DNA of 64,000 nt from Leptodactylus fallax (GCA_947044405.1 CAMRHE010000648.1:655370-719369); one strand, 5' to 3'; shown: positions 25,584 to 37,107, counted from the stretch's first letter. Numbers and translations: made by a program. Notes: generated by a model not told the origin, from the letters alone.

Positions 25584-26605
25584 TTAATATTTAGTAGATC
25601 CTCCTTTTGGAAAAATAAAAGCCCCTTGTTGCTTCTTGTTTTTTTTTATTTTTTCCTGGGTTTTGGGGGGGGGTTTTTTTCCCTTTTTCTTTTTTAAAAA
25701 AATTTCTTTTTTTTTGTTTTTTTTTGTTGGGGGTTGTGGGGCCCCCCCTTTTTTTTTTTTCTCAAAAAGGTTCAATGATATTCAGGTCTGGGGACTGGGA
25801 TGGCCATTCCAGAACATTGTAATTGTTCCTCTGCATGAATGCCTGAGTAGATTTGGAGCTGTGTTTTGGATCATTGTCTTGCTGAAATATCCATCCCCGG
25901 GGTAACTTCAAATTCGTCACTGATTCTTGTACATTATTCTCAAGAATCTGCTGAACGAGAGAAACCATGCGACCCTCAACTTTAACAAGATTCCCGGTGC
26001 CGGCATTGGCCACACAGCCCCAAAGCATGATGGAACCTCCACCAAATTTTACAGTGGGTAGCAAGTGTTTATCTTGGAATGCTGTGTTTTTTTTTACGCC
26101 ATGCATAACGCCTTTTTGTATGACCAAACAACTCAATCTTTGTTTCATCAGTCCACAGGACCTTCTTCCAAAATGAAGCTGGCTTGTCCAAATGTGCTTT
26201 TGTATACCTCAGGCGACTCTGTTTGTGGCGTGCTTTCAGAAACGGCTTCTTTCGCATCACTCTCCCATACAGCTTATCCTTGTTCAAAGTGTGCTGTATT
26301 GTTGACCGATGCACAGTGACACCATCTGCAGCAAGATGATGCTGCAGCTCTTTGGAGGTGGTCTGTGGATTGTCCTTGGCTGTTCTCACCATTCTTCTTC
26401 TCTGCCTTTCTGATATTTTTCTTGGCCTGCCACTTCTGGGCTTAACAAGAACTGTCCCTGTGGTCTTCCATTTCCTTACTATGTTCCTCACAGTGGAAAC
26501 TGACAGGTTAAATCTCTGAGACAACTTTTTGTATCCTTCCCCTGAACAACTATGTTGAACAATCTTTGTTTTCAGATCATTTGAGAGTTGTTTTGAGGAG
26601 CCCAT
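25584..26605 (-). pseudogene. Tc1-like transposase, broken (copy B)
   Basis: The frame starts at the ATG of MGSSKQLSNDLKTK (26605). The N-terminal helix-turn-helix region has LSVSTVRNIVRKWK, then a GRPRK hook, then LWTDETKIELFG with the first catalytic Asp. A length change in a poly-A run near 26085 (seven A in copy D, nine here) throws the frame. The downstream part in the other frame has [11 protein letters not shown] and SPDLNIIEPF, so DD34E is recognisable. The last 60 or so codons fall in the homopolymer-smeared stretch, though the terminal KGGSTKY at 25584 is preserved. Confidence 0.88.
25620..25770. other. Homopolymer-smeared sequence, probable assembly artefact
   Basis: Alignment with the intact sibling copy D puts this stretch opposite about 28935-29085, which is ordinary mixed sequence. 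Here it is long T, G and C runs that keep only a vague trace of the original. Flanks on both sides match copy D almost base for base. A sharp-edged block of this kind is more like a failed consensus or gap fill than mutation. Confidence 0.65.
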
Positions 26606-27057
26606 GATGCCACTCTTCAGAGGAGATTCAAATAGGAGAACAACTTGCAATTGGCCACCTTAAATACCTTTTCTCATGATTGGATACACCTGGCTATGAA
26701 GTTCAAAGCTCAGTGAGGTTACAAAACCAATTTTGTGCTTCAGTAAGTCAGTAAAAAGTGGTTAGGAGTATTCAAATCAATAAAATGATAAGGGTACCCA
26801 AATTTTTGCACCGGTCAAATTTTGGTTTAATGCATATTGCACATTTTCTGTTAGTACAATAAACCTCATTTCAATCCTGAAATATTACTGTGTCCATCAG
26901 TTATTAGATATATCAAATTGAAATGGCTGTTGCAAACACCCAAATATTTAGAATTAAAAATGATTAAGATTAATAGGGGTGCCCAAACTTTTTCATATGA
27001 CTGTATATACACATACATACTGTATATATATACCTTGTATAAATATATATATATATA

Positions 27058-28662
27058 CAGTGGGGAAAAAAAAGTATTTAGTCAGCCACCAATTGTGCAA
27101 GTTCTCCCACTTAAAAAGATGAGAGAGGCCTGTAATTGACATCATAGGTAGACCTCAACTATGAGAGACAAAATGAGAAAACAAATCCAGAAAATCACAT
27201 TGTCTGATTTTTAAAGAATTTATTTGCAAATTATGGTGGAAAATAAGTATTTGGTCAATTACAAAAGTTCATCTCAATACTTTGTTATATATCCTTTGTT
27301 GGCAATGACAGAGGTCAAATGTTTCCTGTAAGTCTTCACAAGGTTGGCACACACTGTTGCTGGTATGTTGGCCCATTCCTCCATGCAGATCTCCTCTAGA
27401 GCAGAGATTTTTTAGGGCTGTCGCTGGGCAACATGGACTTTCAACTCCCTCCAAAAGTTTTCTATGGGATTGAGATCTCGAGACTGGCTAGGCCACTCCA
27501 GGACCTTGAAATGCTTCTTACGAGGCCACTCCTTCATTGCCCTGGCGGTGTACTTGGGATCATTGTCATGCTGAAAGACCCAGCCATGTTTCATCTTCAA
27601 TGCCCTTGCTGATGGAAGGAGGTTTGCACTCAAAATCTCACGATACATAACCCCATTCATTTTCTCATGTACACGGATCAGTCATCCTGGTCCCTTTGCA
27701 GAGAAACAGCCCCAAAGCATGATGTTGCCACCCCCATGCTTCACAGTAGGTATGGTGTTCTTTGGATGCAACTCAGCATTCACTCTCCTCCAAACACAAT
27801 GAATTATGTTTCTACCAAACAGTTCTACTTTGGTTTCATCTGACCATATGACATTCTCCCAATACTCTTCTGGAACATCCAAATGCTCTCTAGCAAACTT
27901 CAGACGGGCCCGGATATGTACTGGCTTAAGCAGGGGGACACGTCTGGCACTGCAGGATCTGAGTCCCTCGCAGCGTAGTGTGTTACTGACGGTAGCCTTT
28001 GTTACGTTAATCCCAGCTTTCTGCAGGTCATTCACTAGGTACCCCTGTGTGGTTCTGGGATATTTTCTCACCATTCTTGTGATCATTTTGATCCCAGGGG
28101 GTGAGATCTTGTGTGGATCCCCTGATCGAGGGAGATTATCAGTGGTCTTGTATGTCCTCCATTTTCTAATTATTGCTCCCACAGTTGATTTCTTCACACC
28201 AAGCTGCTTGCCTATTGCAGATTCAGTCTTCCCAGCCTGGTGCAGGTCTACAATTTTGTTTCTGGTGTCCTTCCACAGCTCTTTGGTCTTCTTCATAGTG
28301 GAGTTTGGAGTGTGACTGTTTGAGGTTGTGGACAGGTGTCTTTTATACTGATAACAATGTCAAACAGGAGCCATTACTACAGGTAATGAGTGGAGGACAG
28401 AGGAGCCTCTTAAAGGAGAAGTTACAGGTCTGTGAGAGCCAGAAATCTTGCTTGTTTGTAGGTGACCAAATACTTAAATTCCAGCATAATTTGCAAATAA
28501 ATTCTTAAAAAATCAGACAATGTGATTTTCTAGATATGTTTTCTCATTTTGTCTCTCATAGTTGAGGTCTACCTATGATGACAATTACAGGCCGGCCTCA
28601 TCTTTTTAAGTGGGAGAACTTGCACAATTGGTGTCTGACTAAATACTTTTTTTTCCCCACTG
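27058..28662 (-). mobile_element. Tc1-like transposon copy C (1,605 bp), between copies B and D
   Basis: The ends CAGTGGGGAAAAAAAAGTAT and (reverse) CAGTGGGGAAAAAAAAGTAT are flanked by TA (27056-27057 and 28663-28664). The sequence continues TTTAGTCAGCCACCAATTGT on the left with a shorter form on the right. It is a different family from B and D; copy E at 34464 is the same family. It sits 54 bp from B and 8 bp from D in TA-rich DNA. Confidence 0.9.
27274..28296 (-). pseudogene. Tc1-like transposase with in-frame stops (copy C)
   Basis: The span from the ATG of [20 protein letters not shown] to the TGA at 27274-27276 is exactly 341 codons, the usual Tc1 length, all in one frame. It includes a helix-turn-helix ([16 protein letters not shown]), [22 protein letters not shown] and [11 protein letters not shown], giving DD34E. 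Two in-frame stops break it: a TGA after SAKGPG near 27690, where copy E has a glutamine codon, and a TAA near 27412. No frameshift is needed, so this copy has decayed by substitution only. Confidence 0.9.
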
Positions 28663-28670
28663 TATATATA

Positions 28671-30318
28671 CAGTCATATGAAAAAGTTTGGGCACCCCTA
28701 TTAATCTTAATCATTTTTAGTTCTAAATATTTGGGTGTTTGCAACAGCCATTTCAATTTGATATATCTAATAACTGATGGACACAGTAATATTTCAGGAT
28801 TGAAATGAGGTTTATTGTACTAACAGAAAATGTGCAATATGCATTAAACCAAAATTTGACCAGTGCAAAAGTATGGGCACCTCAACAGAAAAGTGACATT
28901 AATATTTAGTAGATCCTCCTTTTGCAAAAATAACAGCCTCTAGTGGCTTCCTGTAGCTTTTAATCAGTTCCTGGATCCTGGATGAAGGTATTTTTGACCA
29001 TTCCTCTTTACAAAACAATTCCAGTTCAGTTAAGTTTGATGGTCGCCGAGCATGGACAGCCCGCTTCAAATTATCCCACAGATGTTCAATGATATTCAGG
29101 TCTGGGGACTGGGATGGCCATTCCAGAACATTGTAATTGTTCCTCTGCATGAATGCCTGAGTAGATTTGGAGCTGTGTTTTGGATCATTGTCTTGCTGAA
29201 ATATCCATCCCCGGCGTAACTTCAAATTCGTCACTGATTCTTGTACATTATTCTCAAGAATCTGCTGATACTGAGTTGAATCCATGCGACCCTCAACTTT
29301 AACAAGATTCCCAGTGCCGGCATTGGCCACACAGCCCTAAAGCATGATGGAACCTCCACCAACTTTTACAGTGGGTAGCAAGTGTTTTTCTTGGAATGCT
29401 GTGTTTTTTTGACGCCATGCATAACGCCTTTTTGTATGACCAAACAACTCAATCTTTGTTTCATCAGTCCACAGGACCTTCTTCCAAAATGAAGCTGGCT
29501 TGTCCAAATGTGCTTTTGCATACCTCAGGCGACTCTGTTTGTGGCGTGCTTTCAGAAACGGCTTCTTTCGCATCACTCTCCCATACAGCTTCTCCTTGTG
29601 CAAAGTGTGCTGTATTGTTGACCGATGCACAGTGACACCATCTGCAGCAAGATGATGCTGCAGCTCTTTGGAGGTGGTCTGTGGATTGTCCTTGACTGTT
29701 CTCACCATTCTTCTTCTCTGCCTTTCTGATATTTTTCTTGGCCTGCCACTTCTGGGCTTAACAAGAACTGTCCCTGTGGTCTTCCATTTCCTTACTATGT
29801 TCCTCACAGTGGAAACTGACAGGTTAAATCTCTGAGACAACTTTTTGTATCCTTCCCCTGAACAACTATGTTGAACAATCTTTGTTTTCAGATCATTTGA
29901 GAGTTGTTTTGAGGAGCCCATGATGCCACTCTTCAGAGGAGATTCAAATAGGAGAACAACTTGCAATTGGCCACCTTAAATACCTTTTCTCATGATTGGA
30001 TACACCTGGCTATGAAGTTCAAAGCTCAGTGAGGTTACAAAACCAATTTTGTGCTTCAGTAAGTCAGTAAAAAGTAGTTAGGAGTATTCAAATCAATAAA
30101 ATGATAAGGGTACCCAAATTTTTGCACCGGTCAAATTTTGGTTTAATGCATATTGCACATTTTCTGTTAGTACAATAAACCTCATTTCAATCCTGAAATA
30201 TTACTGTGTCCATCAGTTATTAGATATATCAAATTGAAATGGGTGTTGCAAACACCCAAATATTTAGAACTAAAAATGATTAAGATTAATAGGGTGCCCA
30301 AACTTTTTCATATGACTG
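28671..30318 (-). mobile_element. Tc1-like transposon copy D (1,648 bp), best preserved
   Basis: The ends CAGTCATATGAAAAAGTTTG are present in both orientations next to TA (28669-28670 and 30319-30320). Length and sequence match copy B. The right flank runs into a (TA)n/(CA)n tract, which offers many TA targets. Confidence 0.92.
28899..29921 (-). pseudogene. Tc1-like transposase with a single nonsense codon (copy D)
   Basis: From the ATG of MGSSKQLSNDLKTK at 29921 to the stop at 28899 is 341 codons in one frame. The helix-turn-helix (LSVSTVRNIVRKWK), GRPRK hook, [23 protein letters not shown] and SPDLNIIEHLW are all present, with 34 residues between the second Asp and the Glu (DD34E). The only break is a TAG at about 29337-29339, where copy B has a TGG tryptophan codon in the MLWGC motif. 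Otherwise the frame is intact, making this the youngest or best-kept Tc1 transposase in the window. Confidence 0.92.
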
Positions 30319-30344
30319 TATATACACACGCACACACATATATA

Positions 30345-30346
<2 letters not shown>

Positions 30347-30420
<74 letters not shown>
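30347..30420. repeat. (AT)32 microsatellite followed by (GT)5
   Basis: A pure AT dinucleotide run from 30347 to 30410 is followed by GTGTGTGTGT. It is the TA-rich target region next to Tc1 copy D and is likely to be length-variable. Confidence 0.95.
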
Positions 30421-30483
30421 ACATATATGTGTTAGGTATCTTGTATGTCTATATATATCAATTTTTTACATTGTAATATATAA

Positions 30484-30835
30484 ATTATAATATACTATTT
30501 ATTCAAATAAGCAGTTTTTATTATCCCATTTACATCAGTTTTCTGGCATAGATGGGTCATAATGTGGCGCTTCCTTGACACATGGCCATTTCTTGTGCCA
30601 AAGATGCCCCACATTCTGCACCTCAATCTCCACTTTCTGCAAAAGTAGGCAGAGCGGAGTGGATAGTGGGACAGGCCATGGATGCCTCAACCCGACATAT
30701 TTATTATAATTGGCAGCAGTTACATAGGAAATCCAGTTTGGCACAGGGGTGTGTACCTGATTTACTAAGAGGCCACCACGCACCAGTTGGGGCCTATATT
30801 AATGCTGGCACAGTCTTAATAAATTCCCCCAATAT
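30484..30835. repeat. MITE-like repeat, same type as 24357-24765
   Basis: TACATCAGTTTTCTGGCATAG near 30530, CATTTCTTGTGCCAAAGATG near 30589 and GTCTTAATAAATTCCCCC near 30811 parallel motifs in the repeat at 24357. The inverted termini are degraded. Confidence 0.45.
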
Positions 30836-31031
30836 GTGTAAAGTATGTGTCCTCTGTTTATATATTATTTGTGTGTATGTGTATTGACATGTCTATAAGT
30901 AGTGGTACTTAGGTAAGACATATCTGTATATGTAAGGTGTGTGTGGTATGGCTATATCTATATATATTTAGACATGTATGTAATAAGTGTCCACTTATGA
31001 AATATGTATTTCCATACAGTATGTATAAGTG

Positions 31032-31058
<27 letters not shown>
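31032..31058. repeat. (TC)13 microsatellite
   Basis: A pure TC dinucleotide run of about 27 bases, followed by a short TA-rich stretch. Confidence 0.9.
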
Positions 31059-31063
<5 letters not shown>

Positions 31064-31082
31064 CTGTATATATATATCTTTT

Positions 31083-31301
31083 ATGTAAAGTAAAATCCAA
31101 AAAATGACAGCACTACATAGGTAGAGAAAAGAGAGGAAATGAAACTTTATTCACCCATCTGTGCAACATTTCATCTCCTCTGTTGAGCAGCCAGTTTTTC
31201 TTTTTTATATTTATTTATATATTTATATAGACATGTCTTTAAGGACCTATTAGTTATGCAACAGGTATCTTCATATACAGTATAAAGTGTGTACTGTAAA
31301 G

Positions 31302-31350
<49 letters not shown>

Positions 31351-31460
31351 TATATACTGTATGAAGAAAAAGGCATCACTCCAGTAAAAAGTGAAGAAAG
31401 TGGTGTATTTATTCACCCATTTGACAGCAACATTTCAGCTCCATATCCAGAGCTTTTGAG
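31083..31460. repeat. Two diverged copies of an interspersed repeat around an (AT)22 microsatellite
   Basis: The segments 31100-31180 and 31370-31440 share the order CACTNCAxxxAGTxxAGAAA, TTTATTCACCCAT, CAACATTTCA and CTCC. The second continues AGAGCTTTTGAGAAACCAGG. Between them is a TA run at 31304-31347. The family is a common vertebrate interspersed repeat but I cannot name it with confidence. Confidence 0.45.
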
Positions 31461-32329
31461 AAACCAGGGCTGGGAAAAAGTATATAGTAATGCAGTACAT
31501 GTAATATATGGATGTGCTGGGTCTGCCAGAGTGGAGGGTGCTCCTACTTAGTGGTTTCCCATTCTGGCTCATAGAGCAGGGTTCCAAACAGAGGCCCCCA
31601 CTGTATGATATGCATATATGCTCAAAACGCTATAGGACATGAGGTTACCTTCTTATATTCTCGCTGTTGTAGTGCAGTCCCTAAGATCTTGATCTCTGGG
31701 GTCTTGTCGATAGGGGGAGTACAGTATTTATTATTAGTGTAGGGACCCATCTGAATGAGGTCGCTGTGACGTGGCAGATGGGCTCGCACAATTCATTAAA
31801 GTGTGCGCTAAGAACCTCACATTTATAAGTGTAGTCAGTGATACATGAAAATAGTCAAAGAATTTTACCATCTGAAGTTCCGCACCAGAAGTATCAGCTC
31901 ACTTGTCAGAACTGGGTTTGGTCTCTGACTGGTCTTTTACTTTCCCTCCATTAATTTACCTTTTCAGCTGGTAATCTGCCTTGTCTCATGAATATGAGGA
32001 AACAAGAGGCATAACCTGTGAATGTGTCTCTGACATTGTTGTTCTTGTAGATCAACACTAGCAGAAGAGTTGTCCATTCAGCTCTCTTGTGAGATGAGGT
32101 TGGATGGTTCTCAACAGGTTGGTGTTTCACGGTTTGATTCATCTTCCTGCAAAGGCTGATATTCTGTGGTTGGTGAGCTATGGTTTGCTATTTCTGCAGT
32201 TCACAATTACATATACTTCGGAACTAAAAATAAAGAATATCATTTGGTACAGCATTTAAAGTGTGTGTTTTGACATCAATCCAAGTACAGGTAGTGACCC
32301 TTGGGAGCATGACATCGGCCAGAGGCCTG

Positions 32330-32460
32330 AAGAGAATGCCCAGTAGAGGTGAGCATAAGTGTTTGTTATTTTTCCTCACCTCCCTTGGACCTTCAGTTAT
32401 TATACTCTATAGTCTGAGAAGAGTATAATAATCGCACTTCCACACGAATCTTGTGATGTT
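32330..32460. repeat. Relic of the 31-bp-minisatellite hAT family
   Basis: CCTCACCTCCCTTGGACCTTC and the hairpin ATTATACTC...GAGTATAATAAT match the inner part of the hAT elements at 12980-13045 and 48590-48650. Ends and target duplication were not found, so this is a fragment. Confidence 0.5.
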
Positions 32461-33713
32461 TGCCCATGTCTACTGGGGAGTGAGTGGTACTTACAGTTTG
32501 CAGCTGACCAGACTCCCAAACCCTTCCTACTTCCAGCTACATACATAACCATGTGAGGGCTGCGGAGTAATGAAGGGACTGGGAGTCCAGGCAGCTATAA
32601 GTAATGTTAAAGACTTCTCCGCTCGCTCCCTGGCCCATTACAATGCAATGAGCACTTACATCTGTATTGATAGAAGTTCTCATTGCAGACCCCCAGTGGG
32701 CCCCATCAGGCGTTCTGAGCCCCGGAACCTGCCCAGGTTTGCCAGGTGCTAACTTCGGCTCTCAACTTGAACATGGCCAGCATCTTCTCCCTGAAGTCTC
32801 TTAGAGTGTGGGCTTCTCCACTGTAGTGAGGCAACCAGGATGCCTCTAGATAATATGGCATGGTTAATGATAGTAACTTTATACTGAATGTGATATTTCT
32901 AAAGGAAAATGTTTAACCCATTAACAAGATTACACTCATCTACTAGAGAACAGTGCTAGATGTTCACCATTGGGCACTTTTAGATTTTTTTTTTTGGCAC
33001 ATTTTTTACAGAGGAGGCATCAATATGTTTAAGGGACACACGAGTTAAGATAAGCATAATGTAGACCATCTTATCACTGACCTCAAAAAAAGCCTGAACT
33101 ATGACCTTAAAAAGCTTAAGTGGATGTCACAAACCTCCAACAACAGGTAGAATTTGACGGAGACAACTATCTTCATGGGCCTATCCAGGTGCACCATTAC
33201 TCACCAGGCAGCCCTAGAGCCCATTTTGTTAGCCTGAAAGAATATTTCTTTGTGTTCCCTGCCAATAACCACCACACAACTCCTCATCACTCTCCTGTAG
33301 GAGTGAATAAGCGCCAAGATCTAACTTAAGTGCCTCTTAATAAATTTTGCACCCATTTCCTATGGAACATGTCAGGGTAGTTTTAACACATTAGTGGGCC
33401 CCGCTCAAAACGTTTAATAAGTGGGCCCCCCACACATATTTTGAAGTCTCTTCAAGTAGCCCTCACTTAAATGGGTATTCCAACGAACATAACCATATTT
33501 AAAATTGCAACAATTGAAACTTGAACATTTTTGCAAATATAAATAATTTAAAAATGTTCAGAGTTTAATAGACTCTCTCTAACCATCTAAGTGGTGACAG
33601 TCTGTTGTCTTGATCGATTGCCAATGGATACGACCATGAATACAGGAACTTTCTATACACAGAAACCCATCCATGATTTGCTTTTTGTAGCCGGGTTATC
33701 TTCTCATACACGA

Positions 33714-34150
33714 AGTGCCCCTGCCTGATAACCTAGGGTTGAGTTGTTCTGCACTCCGTCAAAAGAATAATGGGTGCCATCAGAAGGGCTATGGACAGGG
33801 ACATCTCTCCTTGAGGAGAGCACCAGTTAAGGTGTGTAGAGTTTTGAGTTGCCTTTCACTCTCTACTAAGCATCTACATATCACAAGGCATTATGGGAAA
33901 GGAGCTGGGAGCTCATGCGCCCTCTGTTGGATGTAACAGATCCTCAGTTTGCTTTTGACTCACCAAGTCTTGAGACAGCAAAAGGGATTTTAGCCAAGCC
34001 AGTTTCACTTATCTGCATACATCGCCGTTTCGGGATTTTTGTCCCTCATCAGTGCAGAGCAAAGTGTACTGGCTGGCTTTGTGGGAGGCAATGAGTGGGT
34101 TATGGACAGGGACATCTCTCCTTGAGGAGAGCACCAGATCAGAAGGGCTA
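33714..34150. repeat. Interspersed repeat with a 37-bp perfect direct repeat
   Basis: The 37 bases at 33790-33826 (starting TATGGACAGGGACATCTCTC) recur exactly at 34101-34137. A 12-mer ATCAGAAGGGCT lies just before the first copy and just after the second. Between them is a block with CGCCGTTTCGGGATTTTTGT and CCTCATCAGTGCAGAGC, wording that recurs in amphibian interspersed repeats. Another such phrase, GACGTTTCGGTAGTGG then CCTTCATCAG, is at about 34340-34370. Class is not assigned. Confidence 0.5.
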
Positions 34151-34677
34151 GTCACAGCCGTACAATGCAGAAGTTATAATTTGAGGTGTGTTGAAGAAAA
34201 AATAATTTCTTTATTGTGTTTCACAATATGGGGTCATAGTACCCAAATCCAGGCGGCGTAACAAGTTCATATAGCATGTCATAAACATATATGCATCAAA
34301 TGGAGAATGTAGATGTACAGAGGTCTTGTTATAATCCCAGACGTTTCGGTAGTGGAACCTTCATCAGTGAGTCTCTCAATAATGTGGTAAGAACTACTAT
34401 AAGTGAAACATGCCATGTACAGCGTGTGTGTGTCCTGACTCCTCCCGCGGCAGGCTTCACTTACAGTGGGGAAAAAAGTATTTAGTCAGCCACCAATTGT
34501 GCAAGTTCTCCCACTTAAAAAGATGAGGCCGGCCTGTAATTGACATCATAGGTAGACCTGAACTATGAGAGACAAAATGAGAAAACAAATTCAGAAAATC
34601 ACATTGTCTGAGTTTTAAAGAATTTATTTGCAAATTATGGTGGAAAATAAGTATTTGGTCAATAACAAAAGTTCATC

Positions 34678-35697
34678 TCAATACTTTGTTATATATCCTT
34701 TGTTGGCAATGACAGAGGTCAAACGTTTTCTGTAAGTCTTCACAAGGTTGGCACACACTGTTGCTGATATGTTGGCCCATTCCTCCATGCAGATCTCCTC
34801 TAGAGCAGTGATGTTTTGGGGCTGTTGCTGGGCAACACGGACTTTCAGCTCCCTCCAAAGGTTTTCTATGGGGTTGAGATCTGGAGACTGGCTAGGCCAC
34901 TCCAGGACCTTGAAATGCTTCTTACGAAGCCACTCCTTCGTTGCCCTGGCAGTGTGCTTGGGATCATTGTCATGCTGAAAGACCCAGCCATGTTTCATCT
35001 TCAATGCCCTTGCGATGGAAGGAGGTTTGCAATCAAAATCTTCACGATACATGGCCCCATTGCCCTTGCTCTGTACATGGATCAGTTGTCCTGGTCCCTT
35101 TGCAAAAAAACACCCCCAAAAAAAAATTATGCCCCCCCCCCCCCCCCCAGTAGGTATGGTGCTTCTTTGGATGCAACTCAGCATTCACTCTCCTCCAAAC
35201 ACAACGAATTATGTTTCTACCAAACAGTTCTACTTTGGTTTCATCTGACCATATGACATTCTCCCAATACTCTTCTGGAACATCCAAATGCTCTCTAGCA
35301 AACTTCAGACGGGCCCGGATATGTACTGGCTTAAGCAGGGGCACACGTCTGGCACTGCAGGATCTGAGTCCCTGGCGGCGTAGTGTGTTACTGACGGTAG
35401 CCTTTATTACGTTAGTCCCAGCTTTCTGCAGGTCATTCACTAGGTCCCCCCGCGTGGTTCTGGGATTTTTGCTCATCGTTCTTGTGATCATTTTGACCCC
35501 ACGGGGTGAGATCTTGCGTGGAGCCCCTGATGGAGGGAGATTATCAGTGGTCTTGTATGTCTTCCATTTTCTAATTATTGCTCCCACAGTAGATTTCTTC
35601 TCACCAAGCTGCTTGCCTATTGCAGATTCAGTCTTCCCAGCCTGGTGTAGGTCTACAATTTTGTTTCTGGTGTCCTTCCACAGCTCTTTGGTCTTTG
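34678..35697 (-). pseudogene. Tc1-like transposase missing its start (copy E)
   Basis: It lines up with the copy C transposase from just after the initiator region to the terminal KGYITKY and stop at 34678. [22 protein letters not shown] and [11 protein letters not shown] are present, again DD34E. Two problems break it: the start codon and first residues are lost at the 35697 truncation, and the frame shifts in the C-run at 35130-35150, which is itself suspect sequence. Confidence 0.87.
35105..35150. other. Homopolymer-smeared sequence, probable assembly artefact
   Basis: Against copy C (27700-27745, mixed sequence) this is A7, C5, A9 and a run of about 18 C. Flanking sequence matches copy C well on both sides. 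It is the same type of anomaly as 25620-25770. Confidence 0.6.
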
Positions 35698-35814
35698 CAC
35701 CTCCCTGCTGCAGACATCATTAGGTGATAGCTGCATTCTCCACCATTGTATTCAACTTTATCTGCGTCCTAAACTGGGTAGGTTGCATCCTAGAATAATA
35801 AACTAGGTGGGTTG

Positions 35815-36759
35815 TTAACCACTTCCAGACCGCCCATTGGGTTTTTACGTCCGGAAGGTGGTTGTCTAGTTCTGCAAGGACGTACCGGTATGTCCAAGCA
35901 GAACGCAGCACAAAATCGTGCAGCTGCTGAAACGGGGAGCCGGCTGTAACTTCAGCCAGAGCTCCCAGAGAGAAGGCAGGGATGGTTTATTACCTTCCCT
36001 GCCTTCCCGATCGCTGTGTATACAGTGCTATGGGTGCTGCCATCTTGCAGCTGCCCTCTGACCCGGCGGTCACGTAATACACCGGGATCAGAGTCTGTTA
36101 GAGCTGCTGGGTACTACAGGACAGATCAGCTCTATAGTATTGTGTAAGTAAGTACAGAAGGCTGTATTCCTCCTGCAACTGGGCCTAAATGTACCAGCCC
36201 CAGTTACAGGGAAAATCAGCCTCCCCAAAAAAAAAAAAGTGATCAGATGTTCCCAAAGGTCTATTATGACCTTATGGGGACACAATGTAAATAAATAAAT
36301 AAATAAAAATTAATAGAAAAGTTTAAAAAAATGTAAATAAAATAATTTAAAAAATAAATAAAATAATACACCAATAAAACACCCTTAATAAAGGTTATAG
36401 CCCCAGCCCCGACGACACCATACAAAATAAAATTACTGTAATGTAGAGTAAAAACTGTTTTATAAAGTTTTTTAGTAGCACTTTGTGTTAAATAAAAGAA
36501 AAATTAAAAGTGAAAAACAGACACGTTTTCCCTCCTCTTTTGTTTATATTTTCCCGGATATAAAAAAAATTAAAACACATGCAAAAATAAAAACAACATA
36601 AAAATAAACCCTTATGTGTCACCGAAAAAAGACGCATAAATTAGTTGAATAATGCAAATGATAAAAATGTTATAGGCCTCCAAAACCACACATACAAAAA
36701 AACTTGAAAATGTGCCTGGTCTGGAAGGGGGGTAAAGCATCTGGTATGGAAGTGGTTAA
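35815..36759. mobile_element. Non-autonomous TTAA-flanked DNA element (945 bp)
   Basis: It begins TTAACCACTTCCAGACCG and ends, in reverse, TTAACCACTTCCATACCAGA, a short inverted repeat at TTAA. The interior is very A/T rich (36280-36600) with no meaningful open frame. Elements starting TTAACCACTT are common in frogs. TTAA targets fit either Kolobok or piggyBac superfamilies; I cannot separate these here. Confidence 0.6.
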
Positions 36760-37107
36760 ATATTCTACCCACTTTTCTATATGGGCTCACAGGCTGTGTG
36801 TGATGCTATAGTGCATGCACCACTCTTGCAGAGGTTGGGGGACTAGGGGGACCACCGCCCCCCCCCCCCCCCGTGTCAAATGCTCACTGAGGGTTTCACA
36901 TGCTCCACTGTGCTCCAGTCCGAGCCTGATTCTGATGCAGTTTTAGAGGCTACACTAGGAGTGGATTAAAAATACAGAGGGAGTAAAAATCCATCATAAA
37001 TCATTTACAAACAATGAAAACTACAGATCAATGTTTCCAAATGTAAGATAATGTACTTGAAGAAAAGAAATCCTCTGAGTATTTGGCAGCTCTCTGTTAG
37101 CCATGAC

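Larger units (their letters stand above)
25356..27003 (-). mobile_element. Tc1-like transposon copy B (1,648 bp)
   Basis: The ends CAGTCATATGAAAAAGTTTG are found in both orientations, each next to TA (25354-25355 and 27004-27005). It has the same length as copy D (28671-30318) and is nearly identical to it except in the degraded stretch 25620-25770. The minus strand carries a broken transposase. Confidence 0.9.
34464..35697 (-). mobile_element. Truncated Tc1-like transposon copy E (same family as C)
   Basis: The left end CAGTGGGGAAAAAAGTATTT follows TA (34462-34463). The sequence then parallels copy C until about 35697, where it breaks off in the first codons of the transposase. The right inverted repeat and 5' leader of the transposase are gone, so the copy cannot be mobilised from its own ends. 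Confidence 0.88.

Noticed and set aside
25584..25905. Lysine- and phenylalanine-rich open frames on both strands
   Set aside because: They lie in the homopolymer-smeared block and reflect poly-A/poly-T runs.
27806..28315. 169-codon plus-strand frame (and its counterpart at 35211-35723)
   Set aside because: Antisense shadow of the Tc1 transposase; no domain of its own, and it recurs only because the transposon does.
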